A stretch of DNA of 64,000 bases from UBA3103 sp002365855 (GTDB lineage Bacteria > Bacillota > Desulfotomaculia > Desulfotomaculales > Pelotomaculaceae), in contig DAOURR010000001.1 of the NCBI GenBank assembly GCA_030627625.1, forward strand, positions 1-64,000, in the 5' to 3' direction. The first letter of the stretch is position 1. Each line of letters opens with the position of its first letter. This document shows, one piece after another, positions 23,431 to 33,033 of the stretch. The translations under genes were made by a program, and so were the position numbers. Under the pieces are notes generated by a model. The model searched no databases, was not told the DNA's origin, and saw only the letters and a list, made by a program, of their open reading frames with translations.

Positions 23431-24309
23431 TTGATTAGGAGCATGACAGGTTATGGCCGGGGTGAAGCAATTTCACGTGGAAAAAAGTTTACAGTCGAAC
23501 TAAAAGCTGTAAATCATCGCTATAATGAAATTGTATTGCGCTTTCCCCGCTCCTTTTCTCCGCTGGAAGATCAAATCAAGCGTTTGATTCAGTCCAGGGT
23601 GGCTCGCGGGCGGATTGACGGCTTTATTAATGTAGAGGAAAACGGGGAGAAGAACCATAGGGTAAATATTGACAAGGCACTGGCAGCGGCGTATTATAAG
23701 GCGATGGAAGAACTCCGGGACGATCTTGGAATAGACGGTAAGATAAAACTGAAGAGCCTTGTGGAACTGCCGGGTGTACTATTGGTAGAAGAGCCTCCAG
23801 AGGAAGTTGAAGAATTATGGCCTGCTATCCAAGAGGCTGTAGAGAGTGCCCTGCACAACCTCGTCAGTATGAGAGAGGTTGAAGGAGCGCAGCTGGCAGA
23901 GGATCTATCGAACAGGGTTATCCGGGTAGCAGAGCTCACACGGAATATCAGAGACAGATCACCAATTGTGGTGGAAGAATACAGGGAAAGACTCGGGTCG
24001 CGTATGTGCGATTTCATAAAGGATGGCGGTCTGGACAGCGAGCGTCTTGCGGCGGAAGCGGCGATTTTTGCAGACCGTTCCAATATAACGGAAGAGACAG
24101 TACGTCTGGACAGTCACTTAAAACAGGTGCGAGCCTGCCTTGGAATAGATGGGCCAGTAGGAAGAAAGCTTGACTTTATTATTCAGGAAGTCAATAGGGA
24201 GATAAACACTATTGCCTCCAAGGCAAATGATCTTAAGATCGGCAGTTGGGTGGTAGAAGTTAAGAGTGAACTGGAGAAAATCAGGGAGCAGGTTCAGAAC
24301 ATAGAATAA
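23431..24309 (+). CDS. yicC: YicC-family endoribonuclease-like protein
   Basis: A 292-residue YicC/YloC protein, a family whose characterised members act as endoribonucleases or RNase adaptors. The N-terminus [12 protein letters not shown] and the C-terminal block [22 protein letters not shown] are family hallmarks. An upstream in-frame ATG exists at 23404, but AGGTGGTGA before TTG 23431 and the conserved MIRSMTGYG end decide the start. It opens the block yicC-remA-gmk-rpoZ-coaBC-priA. Confidence 0.93.
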   Translation: MIRSMTGYGRGEAISRGKKFTVELKAVNHRYNEIVLRFPRSFSPLEDQIKRLIQSRVARGRIDGFINVEENGEKNHRVNIDKALAAAYYKAMEELRDDLGIDGKIKLKSLVELPGVLLVEEPPEEVEELWPAIQEAVESALHNLVSMREVEGAQLAEDLSNRVIRVAELTRNIRDRSPIVVEEYRERLGSRMCDFIKDGGLDSERLAAEAAIFADRSNITEETVRLDSHLKQVRACLGIDGPVGRKLDFIIQEVNREINTIASKANDLKIGSWVVEVKSELEKIREQVQNIE

Positions 24310-24335
24310 TCATAAGGCTGGAAAGGAGCATCTAT

Positions 24336-24611
24336 ATGGAAATTAAACTGATCAATATTGGTTTCGGCAACATAGTTTCAGCGAACCGGATCATTGCGAT
24401 CGTCAGTCCGGAGTCTGCGCCTATTAAAAGAATTATTACCGAGGCCAGGGACAGGGGTATGTTGATTGACGCCACTTACGGGCGGCGCACAAGGGCGGTA
24501 ATTATCACAGACAGCGACCACGTAATCCTGTCTGCCGTACAGCCTGAAACCGTGGCTCACCGTCTCGTGTCAAAAGAGTCGCCTCCCCAGTCAGATGATT
24601 CTAACGATTAA
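24336..24611 (+). CDS. remA: RemA/DUF370 family DNA-binding regulator
   Basis: A 91-residue protein starting [20 protein letters not shown] and containing [24 protein letters not shown], the conserved core of RemA. In Bacillus subtilis, RemA activates matrix genes by ring-shaped DNA binding. Start ATG 24336 with GGAAAGGAG upstream; 26 bases after yicC and 13 before gmk, the same order as in Bacillus. Confidence 0.93.
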   Translation: MEIKLINIGFGNIVSANRIIAIVSPESAPIKRIITEARDRGMLIDATYGRRTRAVIITDSDHVILSAVQPETVAHRLVSKESPPQSDDSND

Positions 24612-24624
24612 ATAGGGAGTTAAA

Positions 24625-25212
24625 GTGTTGGAAAGAAAAGGTCTTCTACTGGTTATATCGGGTCCATCCGGAGCAGGCAAGGGGACACTGTGCAGAGCTC
24701 TGCTAAAAAGTGACCCTGCCTTAAGCTTATCCATCTCCGTTACGACCAGATCTCCCAGGCCTGGCGAGGTGGATGGAACAGACTATTTTTTTATGGAAAA
24801 AGATTCATTTGAGAAAATGATTAAGGACGGGCAATTCCTGGAGTGGGCATTTGTCTATGGCAACTATTACGGTACCCCATTTGAATTTGTGCAGGAATCT
24901 TTAAGACTTGGGAAAGATATACTATTGGAGATAGATATTCAGGGCGCCCTTCAAGTAAAAGAAAAATTTCCTGAGGCGGTTCTGATTTTTATTGCCCCCC
25001 CGTCTTTATCAGTTTTGGAAGCACGCCTGGTATCCAGGGGCGCTGATTCCAAGGAAGAGATACGAAAGCGTTTGAGTAGTACTGCCGGTGAAATGGCGCT
25101 GGCCAGGCAGTATGACTATGTTGTGATCAACGATAAGGTCGCGCGTGCGGTGAAAAATATCAAGGCAATAATTACGGCAGAAAAATCAAGGCCCCGGCTC
25201 TTTAAAATCTGA
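24625..25212 (+). CDS. gmk: Guanylate kinase
   Basis: A 195-residue GMP kinase (ATP + GMP to ADP + GDP). P-loop GPSGAGKGT near residues 13-21, GMP-binding TTRSPRPGEVDGTDYFF and the lid VSRGADSKEEIRKRL are visible. Both GTG 24625 and TTG 24628 are acceptable starts behind GGGAG. Confidence 0.96.
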   Translation: MLERKGLLLVISGPSGAGKGTLCRALLKSDPALSLSISVTTRSPRPGEVDGTDYFFMEKDSFEKMIKDGQFLEWAFVYGNYYGTPFEFVQESLRLGKDILLEIDIQGALQVKEKFPEAVLIFIAPPSLSVLEARLVSRGADSKEEIRKRLSSTAGEMALARQYDYVVINDKVARAVKNIKAIITAEKSRPRLFKI

Positions 25213-25278
25213 CCTGCCGGGATTACTAAGTACTTAAAAGTGACTATTTTCCAGGTAGCTTGGAAGTGGAGGGTAGCC

Positions 25279-25485
25279 ATGATCCAACCAACGATAGATG
25301 AACTTATGAAAAAGGTAGATAGCCGGTATACTCTGGTGGTAGTTGCGGCAAAACGGGCCAGAACACTTACCGAAAAAGGAAGCGGCATGGGCGATGGCGC
25401 TGCCATTAAGCCTGTGACGGCCGCCTTGTTGGAAATTGCCCAAAACAAGGTTATCTTCAAAAAGGCCAGGTTGGATTTGAAGTGA
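25279..25485 (+). CDS. rpoZ: RNA polymerase omega subunit
   Basis: A 68-residue protein: [30 protein letters not shown], the conserved omega core, followed by [15 protein letters not shown]. It helps assemble and stabilise RNA polymerase. The frame runs upstream to 25240, but GGAGGGTAGCC before ATG 25279 and the family N-terminus set the start. Confidence 0.95.
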   Translation: MIQPTIDELMKKVDSRYTLVVVAAKRARTLTEKGSGMGDGAAIKPVTAALLEIAQNKVIFKKARLDLK

Positions 25486-25624
25486 CTGGCTATAGTGACT
25501 ATTGACAGATATACCGCAGGTCATTTTTTGGCCTGTTTAAAGCTAAATAAAATTAAGTTAAACATAGTCATAACAGGTTTATCCCGTGTTATCCTGACAG
25601 GTGTACTATTCGGGGGGGAACGTC

Positions 25625-26824
25625 ATGCTGGCCGGAAAAGTAATTACTGTGGGTGTCACCGGAGGTATAGCTGCATATAAGGCTGTCCAATTAGTAAGCG
25701 ACCTTAAGTCCGCCGGGGCGGAGCCTTATGTGATTATGACCCGGTCTGCCCAGGAGTTTATCCGGCCGCTCACATTTAATGTTCTTTCAGGCCGGCCGGT
25801 TTACCTGGATTTATTTGATCGTACTGGTTTAGAGACTGTTCAGCACATAGAACTGGCAGCTCAGTCGGAATTAATTGTAGTAGTTCCTGCTACCGCAAAC
25901 ATCTTAGGCAAGGTGGCGGGTGGTATTGCTGATGATCTTCTTTCAACTGTGATTATGGCAGCCACTTGCCCGGTGCTGTTCTGCCCTGCTATGAACGTCA
26001 ACATGTATATGAACCGGGTTGTTCAGCGCAACATATCGGCTTTAAAGGACCTGGGCTATTATTTTGTCGACCCGGGCGAAGGGAAGTTGGCTTGCGGCGC
26101 CCGTGGCCGCGGAAGGCTGGCTGAACTAGATGAAGTTATGGGAATGATTAAAGGCATTCTTGCTCCTGGCGGGGAGATGCGGGACCTTACCGTGATGGTT
26201 ACTGCCGGGCCGACCCTGGAGCCTATTGATCCGGTGCGCTACCTGGGTAACCGCAGTTCAGGCAAGATGGGTTACGCTGTAGCATACGCGGCCAGGCAAA
26301 GAGGGGCAAGGGTAATTTTGATAAGCGGACCTACAGCGCTGAAACCACCTCAAGGGGTGGAATTTATTGTTGTAGAAACCGCGTGTCAGATGTACGATGC
26401 TGTTATGGAGTATTTTGACAGCGTCGACCTGGTTGTTAAATCTGCGGCTGTAGCTGACTACAGACCTAAAAATGTATCCAGCCATAAGATCAAGAAGCAC
26501 GGGCACCAACTTACACTAGAGTTGGAGCGGAACCCTGATATCCTGGCGGAGCTGGGTAAGAGAAAGAACCGCCAGATTTTAGTTGGCTTTGCCGCTGAAA
26601 CGAAAGATGTTGAGGATAACGCCAGAATAAAAGTGAAGGATAAAAACCTGGATTTACTGGTGGCGAATGACGTGACCCAAGCCGGAGCAGGCTTTGGAGT
26701 AGATACAAATAAAGTATCTCTGGTATATCCTGACGGGCGTGTGGAGCCGTTGCTGTTGATGAGTAAATTGGAGTTAGCCCACCGGATCCTGGACCAGGCT
26801 GTAGCTACACGCAATAAAAGGTAA
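25625..26824 (+). CDS. coaBC: Bifunctional phosphopantothenoylcysteine decarboxylase / phosphopantothenate--cysteine ligase
   Basis: A 400-residue coenzyme A synthesis enzyme. The N-terminal flavin domain (about 1-185) carries GVTGGIAAYKA, FCPAMNVNMY and the catalytic-loop cysteine in LACGARGRGRL. The C-terminal ligase domain has VTAGPTLEPIDPVRYLGNRSSGKMGYA, SAAVADYRP and KNLDLLVANDV. The frame extends 24 bases upstream; ATG 25625 has GGGGG before it and gives the usual N-terminus MLAGKVITVGVTGG. Confidence 0.96.
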   Translation: MLAGKVITVGVTGGIAAYKAVQLVSDLKSAGAEPYVIMTRSAQEFIRPLTFNVLSGRPVYLDLFDRTGLETVQHIELAAQSELIVVVPATANILGKVAGGIADDLLSTVIMAATCPVLFCPAMNVNMYMNRVVQRNISALKDLGYYFVDPGEGKLACGARGRGRLAELDEVMGMIKGILAPGGEMRDLTVMVTAGPTLEPIDPVRYLGNRSSGKMGYAVAYAARQRGARVILISGPTALKPPQGVEFIVVETACQMYDAVMEYFDSVDLVVKSAAVADYRPKNVSSHKIKKHGHQLTLELERNPDILAELGKRKNRQILVGFAAETKDVEDNARIKVKDKNLDLLVANDVTQAGAGFGVDTNKVSLVYPDGRVEPLLLMSKLELAHRILDQAVATRNKR

Positions 26825-26891
26825 ATTGGGGACATTCCCCGGCTGCTTGCTACCTTCAGCAACAGCGTCTAAGACTTGTAAAAAAATCTCA

Positions 26892-26919
26892 ATGCTGCGT
26901 GCCGCGCAGCATGTTCTTT
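26892..26919 (+). terminator. Possible terminator between coaBC and priA
   Basis: An 8-bp stem ATGCTGCG / CGCAGCAT (26892-26899, 26905-26912) followed by GTTCTTTTT. It suggests that priA can be transcribed from its own start. Confidence 0.5.
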
Positions 26920-26982
26920 TTAGACGGGTTCATTTTTGTTATAATAAAGTATGATTTGTTAAGATTTCCTTTGGAGGATATA

Positions 26983-29229
26983 ATGGAGCAAAGCGGCCTT
27001 ATTGCTGAGATAATTGTTGATCTCAACGCTATCAGAACTGATCGTGTCTTTCATTACTGCATTCCTCCTGAATTCAAAGATATAGTAACAGTAGGTTCCA
27101 GGGTACTTGTTCCTTTTGGTGGGAGAAAGCTGGCGGGCTATGTCGCCAGTTTCGGGCAGCCGGTGGAAAAGGTTAAATTAAAGAATATAGCGGGAGTACT
27201 TGATGCAGATCCTGTGTTGACACCGGAGCTCTTAGTGTTAGCCCGCTGGATGGCGGAAAACTATCTTTGCGGTACATCCGAGGCGCTTGCACGGATACTG
27301 TCACCGCGGTTGGGTATTAAAGGTCACCGTGAGGTGAAGCTGCTCAGCGCATCTCTCCCGGTTAGTGAAGCTGGAGATATATTAACCTCTATGGCTGACC
27401 GCTTCCCAAAGCAGGCGGCGGCTTTAAGACAAGCTGTGAACTGCCCGGGATTAAAGCGAAGCGAACTGGCCGCTGCCGCGTGTGTCTCGGTTGCTACCGT
27501 AGATATTTTAGTCAGGAAAGGGTTGCTTAATTCTACCAGCAGTAAGCAGCTGCGTTTGACCGGCAAGCCGGCAGAATATATGGGTAGAAGTGATTGTCTT
27601 GAGCTTAACCTGGAGCAGGCTGCGGCCTTGAAACGGATATCTGATGGTCTGGCAGACAATAAATTTCTTGCATTCCTGCTGCACGGTGTTACCGGCAGCG
27701 GCAAAACCGAGGTTTACCTGCAGGCCATAGCTGCGGCCCTGCGAACCGGACGCCAGGCAGCGGCGCTGGTTCCGGAAATATCCTTGACTCCTCAAATGGT
27801 AGAGCTCTTCCGGAAGAGGTTTGGCGACCAGGTCGCGGTTTTGCACAGCTCGTTATCCGGAGGAGAGAGATATGACGAGTGGCGGAGAATCAAGGAAGGC
27901 CACGCTCCTGTGGTGCTGGGAACACGTTCAGCAGTTTTTGCCCCATTTACACAGCCCGGGATTTTTATCCTGGACGAAGAGCACGAACCTTCATATAAAC
28001 AGGACGACCATCTGCGCTATCACGCTCGGGAGGTGGCGCTTAAAAGGGCCCTGCTTTCAAATGCTGTTGTTGTTCTCGGCAGCGCGACACCATCTCTGGA
28101 GTCTCAGTTTAGAGCCTCTTCTTTAGGCCCGTACCAGCTTTTGACACTTTCTCATAGAATAGATAAACGGCCTCTGCCACCGGTGCGGATAATCGATCTG
28201 AGGGCGGAGATTAAAAATGGTAACAGGAGTATCTTCAGCCGCTGCCTGGAAGCAGCTGTCAATGAGCGTTTAGAAAAAGGAGAGCAGACCCTTTTGTTTT
28301 TAAACAGGCGCGGTTATACTACATTTGTGGTATGCCGTGAATGCGGCCTGGTTTTAAAATGCCCCCATTGTGATATATCACTTACCTACCATCTGGTGGG
28401 ACTGCTTCGCTGTCACTACTGCAATTATACATCATCCCTGCCCGCACTTTGCCCTGGCTGCGGCAGCGACTATATCCGACAATTTGGCGCAGGCACACAA
28501 AAGGTGGAAGAAGAGGCTCACAGGCTTTTTCCACGGGCACGGATCGTGCGCATGGACAGCGACACCACGTCCCGCAAAGGTTCGCACGAAAGAATATTTA
28601 ATGCTTTTCGCAAAGGGCAGGCAGATATCTTAATTGGCACACAGATGATTGCCAAGGGCCTGGATCTGCCGGATATTACCCTGGTTGGCGTAATTAACGC
28701 AGATTCCACCCTCTATATGCCGGATTTCAGAGCGGCCGAGCGGACTTTCCAGCTATTGACCCAGGTAGCGGGCAGGACAGGGCGTGGCAGCCTGCCAGGA
28801 GAGGTGCTGGTCCAAACTTATAGCCCGGAACATTACAGTATAACTTCTGCTGCAGCGCATGACTGTGAGGGTTTTTACCGCAGCGAATTGATGCTAAGGC
28901 GCGCGTTGGGCTACCCACCGTTCAGTCACCTGGCAAGACTGCTGTTTACACATGCAGCAGAAGATGAAGTCAAAAAGGGAGCCGAACAGGTCCGGGAACT
29001 GCTTGAGAGGGTTATTACCACCGGCAGTTTTGCGGTCGACATACTGGGTCCTGCTCCGGCGCCTTTGAGCAGGATAAAAGGGCAATACCGCTGGCAGTTG
29101 GTGCTTAAGGGGCCGCAGCGCAGTTCATTAAGAGATGTAATCAGAAAAGTGCTGAGCAATTTGGAGAGTAAACGACCACCTTTCAAACTGGTGGTAAACG
29201 TAGACATTAATCCTCAAGGGATGTTTTAA
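26983..29229 (+). CDS. priA: Primosomal protein N' (replication restart helicase)
   Basis: A 748-residue PriA, a 3'-5' helicase that reloads the replisome at stalled forks. It has the N-terminal 3'BD (DRVFHYCIPPEF), Walker A GVTGSGKTEVY, DEEHEPSYKQ, the zinc-binding cysteine block CRECGLVLKCPHC ... CHYC ... CPGCGSD, and helicase motifs IGTQMIAKGLD and QVAGRTGRG. An upstream in-frame ATG (26899) lies inside the terminator; GGAGG before ATG 26983 sets the start. Confidence 0.96.
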   Translation: MEQSGLIAEIIVDLNAIRTDRVFHYCIPPEFKDIVTVGSRVLVPFGGRKLAGYVASFGQPVEKVKLKNIAGVLDADPVLTPELLVLARWMAENYLCGTSEALARILSPRLGIKGHREVKLLSASLPVSEAGDILTSMADRFPKQAAALRQAVNCPGLKRSELAAAACVSVATVDILVRKGLLNSTSSKQLRLTGKPAEYMGRSDCLELNLEQAAALKRISDGLADNKFLAFLLHGVTGSGKTEVYLQAIAAALRTGRQAAALVPEISLTPQMVELFRKRFGDQVAVLHSSLSGGERYDEWRRIKEGHAPVVLGTRSAVFAPFTQPGIFILDEEHEPSYKQDDHLRYHAREVALKRALLSNAVVVLGSATPSLESQFRASSLGPYQLLTLSHRIDKRPLPPVRIIDLRAEIKNGNRSIFSRCLEAAVNERLEKGEQTLLFLNRRGYTTFVVCRECGLVLKCPHCDISLTYHLVGLLRCHYCNYTSSLPALCPGCGSDYIRQFGAGTQKVEEEAHRLFPRARIVRMDSDTTSRKGSHERIFNAFRKGQADILIGTQMIAKGLDLPDITLVGVINADSTLYMPDFRAAERTFQLLTQVAGRTGRGSLPGEVLVQTYSPEHYSITSAAAHDCEGFYRSELMLRRALGYPPFSHLARLLFTHAAEDEVKKGAEQVRELLERVITTGSFAVDILGPAPAPLSRIKGQYRWQLVLKGPQRSSLRDVIRKVLSNLESKRPPFKLVVNVDINPQGMF

Positions 29230-29249
29230 AATAGAAAGGAGAAGGCTAC

Positions 29250-29723
29250 TTGGCGGTTTATAAAATTGTTGAAATGGGCGATGATATACTTAGGGAAAAG
29301 GCCCGGGCAGTGCCGAAAATTACTCCAAATATTATCAAGCTCCTTAACAACATGACCGAAACCATGCATCATTTCAGAGGCGTTGGCCTGGCTGCCCCAC
29401 AAATCGGGGTGTCCAAGCGGGTGGTCGTGGTGGATGTGGGTGAGGGCCTGGTGGAGATGATAAATCCAGAGCTTTTTAATTTTGCCGGACAAGATACCGA
29501 TACCGAAGGTTGTCTCAGTATCCCCGGACTTATGGGGGATGTTGCCCGCGCTTCTTCCGTTGAAGTTAAATGTTTGGACCGGCATGGCAAAGAACAGGTC
29601 TTTAAGGCGAACGGCTACCTGGCCAGGGCCGTACAACATGAGGTTGACCATCTAAACGGTATTCTCTTTATCGATAAAGCAGATAATGTCCGGAAAATTA
29701 AACAAAAAGAGGAACAGCGATAG
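29250..29723 (+). CDS. def: Peptide deformylase
   Basis: A 157-residue metallohydrolase that removes the formyl group from new proteins. The three motifs are GVGLAAPQIG, EGCLSIPG and HEVDHLNG, with Cys and two His as metal ligands. TTG 29250 follows AGAAAGGAG. It is followed two bases later by fmt, the usual pair. Confidence 0.97.
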   Translation: MAVYKIVEMGDDILREKARAVPKITPNIIKLLNNMTETMHHFRGVGLAAPQIGVSKRVVVVDVGEGLVEMINPELFNFAGQDTDTEGCLSIPGLMGDVARASSVEVKCLDRHGKEQVFKANGYLARAVQHEVDHLNGILFIDKADNVRKIKQKEEQR

Positions 29724-29725
29724 TT

Positions 29726-30673
29726 ATGCGTATTGTGTTTATGGGTACACCGTCTTTTGCAGTACCCTCGCTGCAGGCCCTGGTGGAAAAAGGCCATGAC
29801 CTTGCTGCTGTTGTGACTCAGCCCGACCGGCCCAAGGGCAGGGGTAAAAAAGAAGCGCCGCCACCGGTTAAAGAACTGGCACGATCTTACAAATTGCCTG
29901 TTTTTCAACCTCTCCGGATTAGGGATGAGGATTTTATCGAACTGCTAAGGGGATTTGCTCCCGAGGTGATCGCGGTTGTAGCTTTTGGCCGAATATTACC
30001 TCCGGATATTTTATCTATTCCCAGATACGGTTGCGTTAACGTCCATGCTTCACTGCTGCCAAGTTACCGCGGCGCTGCCCCTATACATTGGGCGGTAATC
30101 AATGGAGAGAAAGAAACAGGTGTAACTACCATGTACATAGATGAGGGTCTTGACACAGGTGACATGATTCTTCAGCAAGCAGTCCAAATTGACGATCAAG
30201 ATAACGTGGGTATCGTACATGACCGGTTGGCTGTTTTGGGAGCGCGATTGCTGGTTGAAACCATAGACCTGATCGCGCATGGAAAAGCTCCCAGGATACG
30301 GCAGCCGGACAGCGCCTCTTACGCGCCATTGCTGAAGGCTGAGGATGAACTGATCGTTTGGGACAGGCCCGCCCGGGACATTAATAATCACATCAGGGGT
30401 ATGAATCCCTGGCCTGGAGCGCGGACAAGCTTATTTGGAAAGGTTCTTAAAATATGGGGTGCTGTTGTAAAAGATGTGGGGGAGACTACGGGTCAACCCG
30501 GGCAGGTATTGTATAGCGGCAGGGAAGGCATTACCGTGTGTACCGGCGCAGGCAGGATCAATATAACCGAGCTGCAGCTGCAGGGCGCCAAGCGGCTTTC
30601 TGTGGACGACTTTTTAAGAGGCAAACCGGTGCCTGCGGGCACGGTACTGGGGTCGCCTGACCTTGTGGACTAA
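29726..30673 (+). CDS. fmt: Methionyl-tRNA formyltransferase
   Basis: A 315-residue enzyme that formylates initiator Met-tRNA with 10-formyl-THF. Motifs are FMGTPSFAVPSLQAL and HASLLPSYRGAAPIHWAVINGE, with the catalytic Asn/His and the folate loop, and DTGDM. It begins at ATG 29726 just after def and is part of the same unit. Confidence 0.97.
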   Translation: MRIVFMGTPSFAVPSLQALVEKGHDLAAVVTQPDRPKGRGKKEAPPPVKELARSYKLPVFQPLRIRDEDFIELLRGFAPEVIAVVAFGRILPPDILSIPRYGCVNVHASLLPSYRGAAPIHWAVINGEKETGVTTMYIDEGLDTGDMILQQAVQIDDQDNVGIVHDRLAVLGARLLVETIDLIAHGKAPRIRQPDSASYAPLLKAEDELIVWDRPARDINNHIRGMNPWPGARTSLFGKVLKIWGAVVKDVGETTGQPGQVLYSGREGITVCTGAGRINITELQLQGAKRLSVDDFLRGKPVPAGTVLGSPDLVD

Positions 30674-30756
30674 TGCCGAGAGTTTGCCGTGTTTGATATC
30701 CTGAGGGATTTTCTGGCGCGAGTGCAGCTAATACAGCATCGCCGGAGGCGATATCA

Positions 30757-31650
30757 TTGAAAATGAAAAATTTTATTCCAGTGCGCAAGAGGCTTTTTGT
30801 GGGGCTTTTGGGTATTAGTGTTTTGGCCGCAGGGTTGCTCTTAGCCGGGATCTGGTACCTGGCTGTCAACCCTTCCAGGACAGTATTTGACCAGATGCTG
30901 CTTCTCCTCCTGGCGGGCCTGCTGGTTGGCGGCATGGTTGTGGCCGCGTTCGGTATCGGGGGTATAGTTTTGACTATCCTTTATGCCAAGGATATTACTG
31001 CCCTGCATGGGCCGATGCGGGTGGCGGTTAATATTTTCTTTCCCATCGCGCTGGCCATCGGCGGAATGATTCACATTGACAAGGACAAGATAAAAAGTTC
31101 CTTTATTGAAGTAAACAATGACCTGGTGAAGTCAAAAGCACTTAAATTAATTCCATCCCAATTGCTGCTTTTGGCCCCGCACTGCCTTCAAAAAAGTGAC
31201 TGCCCCCATAAAATTACTGTTAATATTAATAACTGCCGGCGATGTGGCGCCTGTCCCGTCAGCGAGTTGTTGGATTTAAGGGACGCGTATGGTATAAAGG
31301 TTGGCATAGCTACCGGAGGCACCCTGGCGCGCAAATTCGTTCAAGAATATCATCCTCGCGCCATTGTCGCCATTGCCTGTGAACGAGACCTGACCAGTGG
31401 GATCCAGGACTCAAATCCCATACCTGTGCTAGGCGTGACAAACGATCGACCTTTTGGCCCCTGCTTTAATACCCAGATTAAAATACCAAAAGTTGAAGAA
31501 GCAATTCGTTTTTTTGTTGAAGAGAAATATATTCCAGGCATGGTATCAGCAGACGGGGGAATTGCTCCAAAGGAATTAAAAGACGCCGGATCGGGCATAA
31601 AATCCAGAAGGCGTGAAACAGACCTGCCCGTGGGTGTGCGCAACGGTTGA
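30757..31650 (+). CDS. DUF116 domain membrane protein
   Basis: A 297-residue protein with three hydrophobic segments in the first ~110 residues and a cytosolic C-terminal DUF116 domain. The domain holds cysteines in HCLQKSDCPHK and NINNCRRCGACPVSEL, which look like an Fe-S or zinc site, then ATGGTLARKFVQEYHPRAIVAIACERDL and NDRPFGPCFNT. Function is not established. Start TTG 30757 behind GGAGG. It sits between fmt and rsmB, a common arrangement in Peptococcaceae. Confidence 0.85.
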   Translation: MKMKNFIPVRKRLFVGLLGISVLAAGLLLAGIWYLAVNPSRTVFDQMLLLLLAGLLVGGMVVAAFGIGGIVLTILYAKDITALHGPMRVAVNIFFPIALAIGGMIHIDKDKIKSSFIEVNNDLVKSKALKLIPSQLLLLAPHCLQKSDCPHKITVNINNCRRCGACPVSELLDLRDAYGIKVGIATGGTLARKFVQEYHPRAIVAIACERDLTSGIQDSNPIPVLGVTNDRPFGPCFNTQIKIPKVEEAIRFFVEEKYIPGMVSADGGIAPKELKDAGSGIKSRRRETDLPVGVRNG

Positions 31651-31670
31651 CGTGAAAGGGTGAGCTGATA

Positions 31671-33032
31671 TTGTCTAAAATAACAGCCAGGGAGATGGCG
31701 CTTAAAGTGCTGGCCTCAGTGGAAGAAAACGGAGCATTTGCCAACCTGGCTTTGAACCATATCCTTGAAAAATACCGGCCCGGTAAACTTGACCGGGCCT
31801 TTGTCACAGAGCTTGTTTACGGTACACTGAGGACGCTGAATACACTGGACTGGGTTTTGGCCAAGTTTATTAAAAAGCCGCTGGACTCCCAGACTTCTAC
31901 AGTTCGAAACATACTACGGCTCGGTGTCTACCAGTTGATGTTTCTGGATAAGGTGCCCCCTTCAGCCGCTTGCAATGAAAGTACTGAAATGGCCCGCAGG
32001 CACAGTCATTCCGGATCGGTAAAATTTGTAAACGGGGTTCTCAGGAATGTATCCCGCAGCATTAACGAAATTAGCTTTCCTGACCTGGCGGCAAGCCCGG
32101 TGGAACATATTTCTCTGAAATATTCACATCCCGCCTGGTTGGTTGAACGCTGGCTGAGTGAATTCGGGCTGGAAAATACTATTGAGCTGTGCCGTGTTAA
32201 CAATGAGCCTGCCCCTACTACAGTGCGGACAAATACTCTGAAGATTGACAGAAACGAACTCGCTGAAAGGTTAAGGAGTGAAGGGCTGGTAGTTTCTGAG
32301 ACGGCTTATGCCCCGGAGGGGTTAAAAGTAGAGGGCTTCTATTCCATGGGCTCCCTGGTTTCTTTCAGGGAGGGTCTGTTTCAGGTTCAAGACGAGAGTT
32401 CCATGTTGGCCGGGAGAGCGGTGTCGCCTTTCCCTGGCGCTGCTGTTATTGATGCCTGCAGCGCACCCGGTGGAAAAGCTTCTCATCTGGCGCAGCTGAT
32501 GGATGACAAGGGTGAAATTAGCGCTTTCGACATCCATCCTCACAAAATGGCGCTGATCAAAGAAAACTATGTCCGTCTAGGTGTTACCATAATCAAAGAG
32601 ATGACGGGAGATGCCAGGGATCTCCCGTCTCAATTCCACAACTATGCCGACTTCATCCTGGTGGACGCCCCCTGTTCCGGGCTGGGGGTCCTCAGGCGGC
32701 GGCCTGATGCCCGCTGGCGCAAAGGTCCTGAACAGTTGCCAGAAATCGTAAGGCTTCAGGGTGAAATCCTAAAAGGCGCCTCCTACTGTGTTAAGGAGGG
32801 CGGAGTGCTTGTTTACAGCACCTGTACCATCACTCGTGAAGAGAACCTGGAGCAGGTAGAACACTTCCTGGCGGAACATCCCGAGTTTGAACCGGAAGAC
32901 CTTACCCCATATATCCCAATGGGATTGGAAAATGAAGGCACTCTGACCCGGGGATATTTGCAGATAATGCCAAATAAACAGGGAATGGATGGGTTTTTTA
33001 TCTCGCGAATGAGAAAAAAAGGGATCGGGTAA
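31671..33032 (+). CDS. rsmB: 16S rRNA (cytosine-967-C5)-methyltransferase RsmB
   Basis: A 453-residue RNA m5C methyltransferase. An N-terminal NusB-like domain (about 1-150, AREMALKVLASVEENGAFANLAL) precedes the SAM domain with DACSAPGGKASHLA, VDAPCSGLGVLRRRPDARW and the second catalytic cysteine in YSTCTITREENLEQV. TTG start at 31671. The rlmN start codon follows within two bases. Confidence 0.95.
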   Translation: MSKITAREMALKVLASVEENGAFANLALNHILEKYRPGKLDRAFVTELVYGTLRTLNTLDWVLAKFIKKPLDSQTSTVRNILRLGVYQLMFLDKVPPSAACNESTEMARRHSHSGSVKFVNGVLRNVSRSINEISFPDLAASPVEHISLKYSHPAWLVERWLSEFGLENTIELCRVNNEPAPTTVRTNTLKIDRNELAERLRSEGLVVSETAYAPEGLKVEGFYSMGSLVSFREGLFQVQDESSMLAGRAVSPFPGAAVIDACSAPGGKASHLAQLMDDKGEISAFDIHPHKMALIKENYVRLGVTIIKEMTGDARDLPSQFHNYADFILVDAPCSGLGVLRRRPDARWRKGPEQLPEIVRLQGEILKGASYCVKEGGVLVYSTCTITREENLEQVEHFLAEHPEFEPEDLTPYIPMGLENEGTLTRGYLQIMPNKQGMDGFFISRMRKKGIG

Positions 33033-33033
33033 A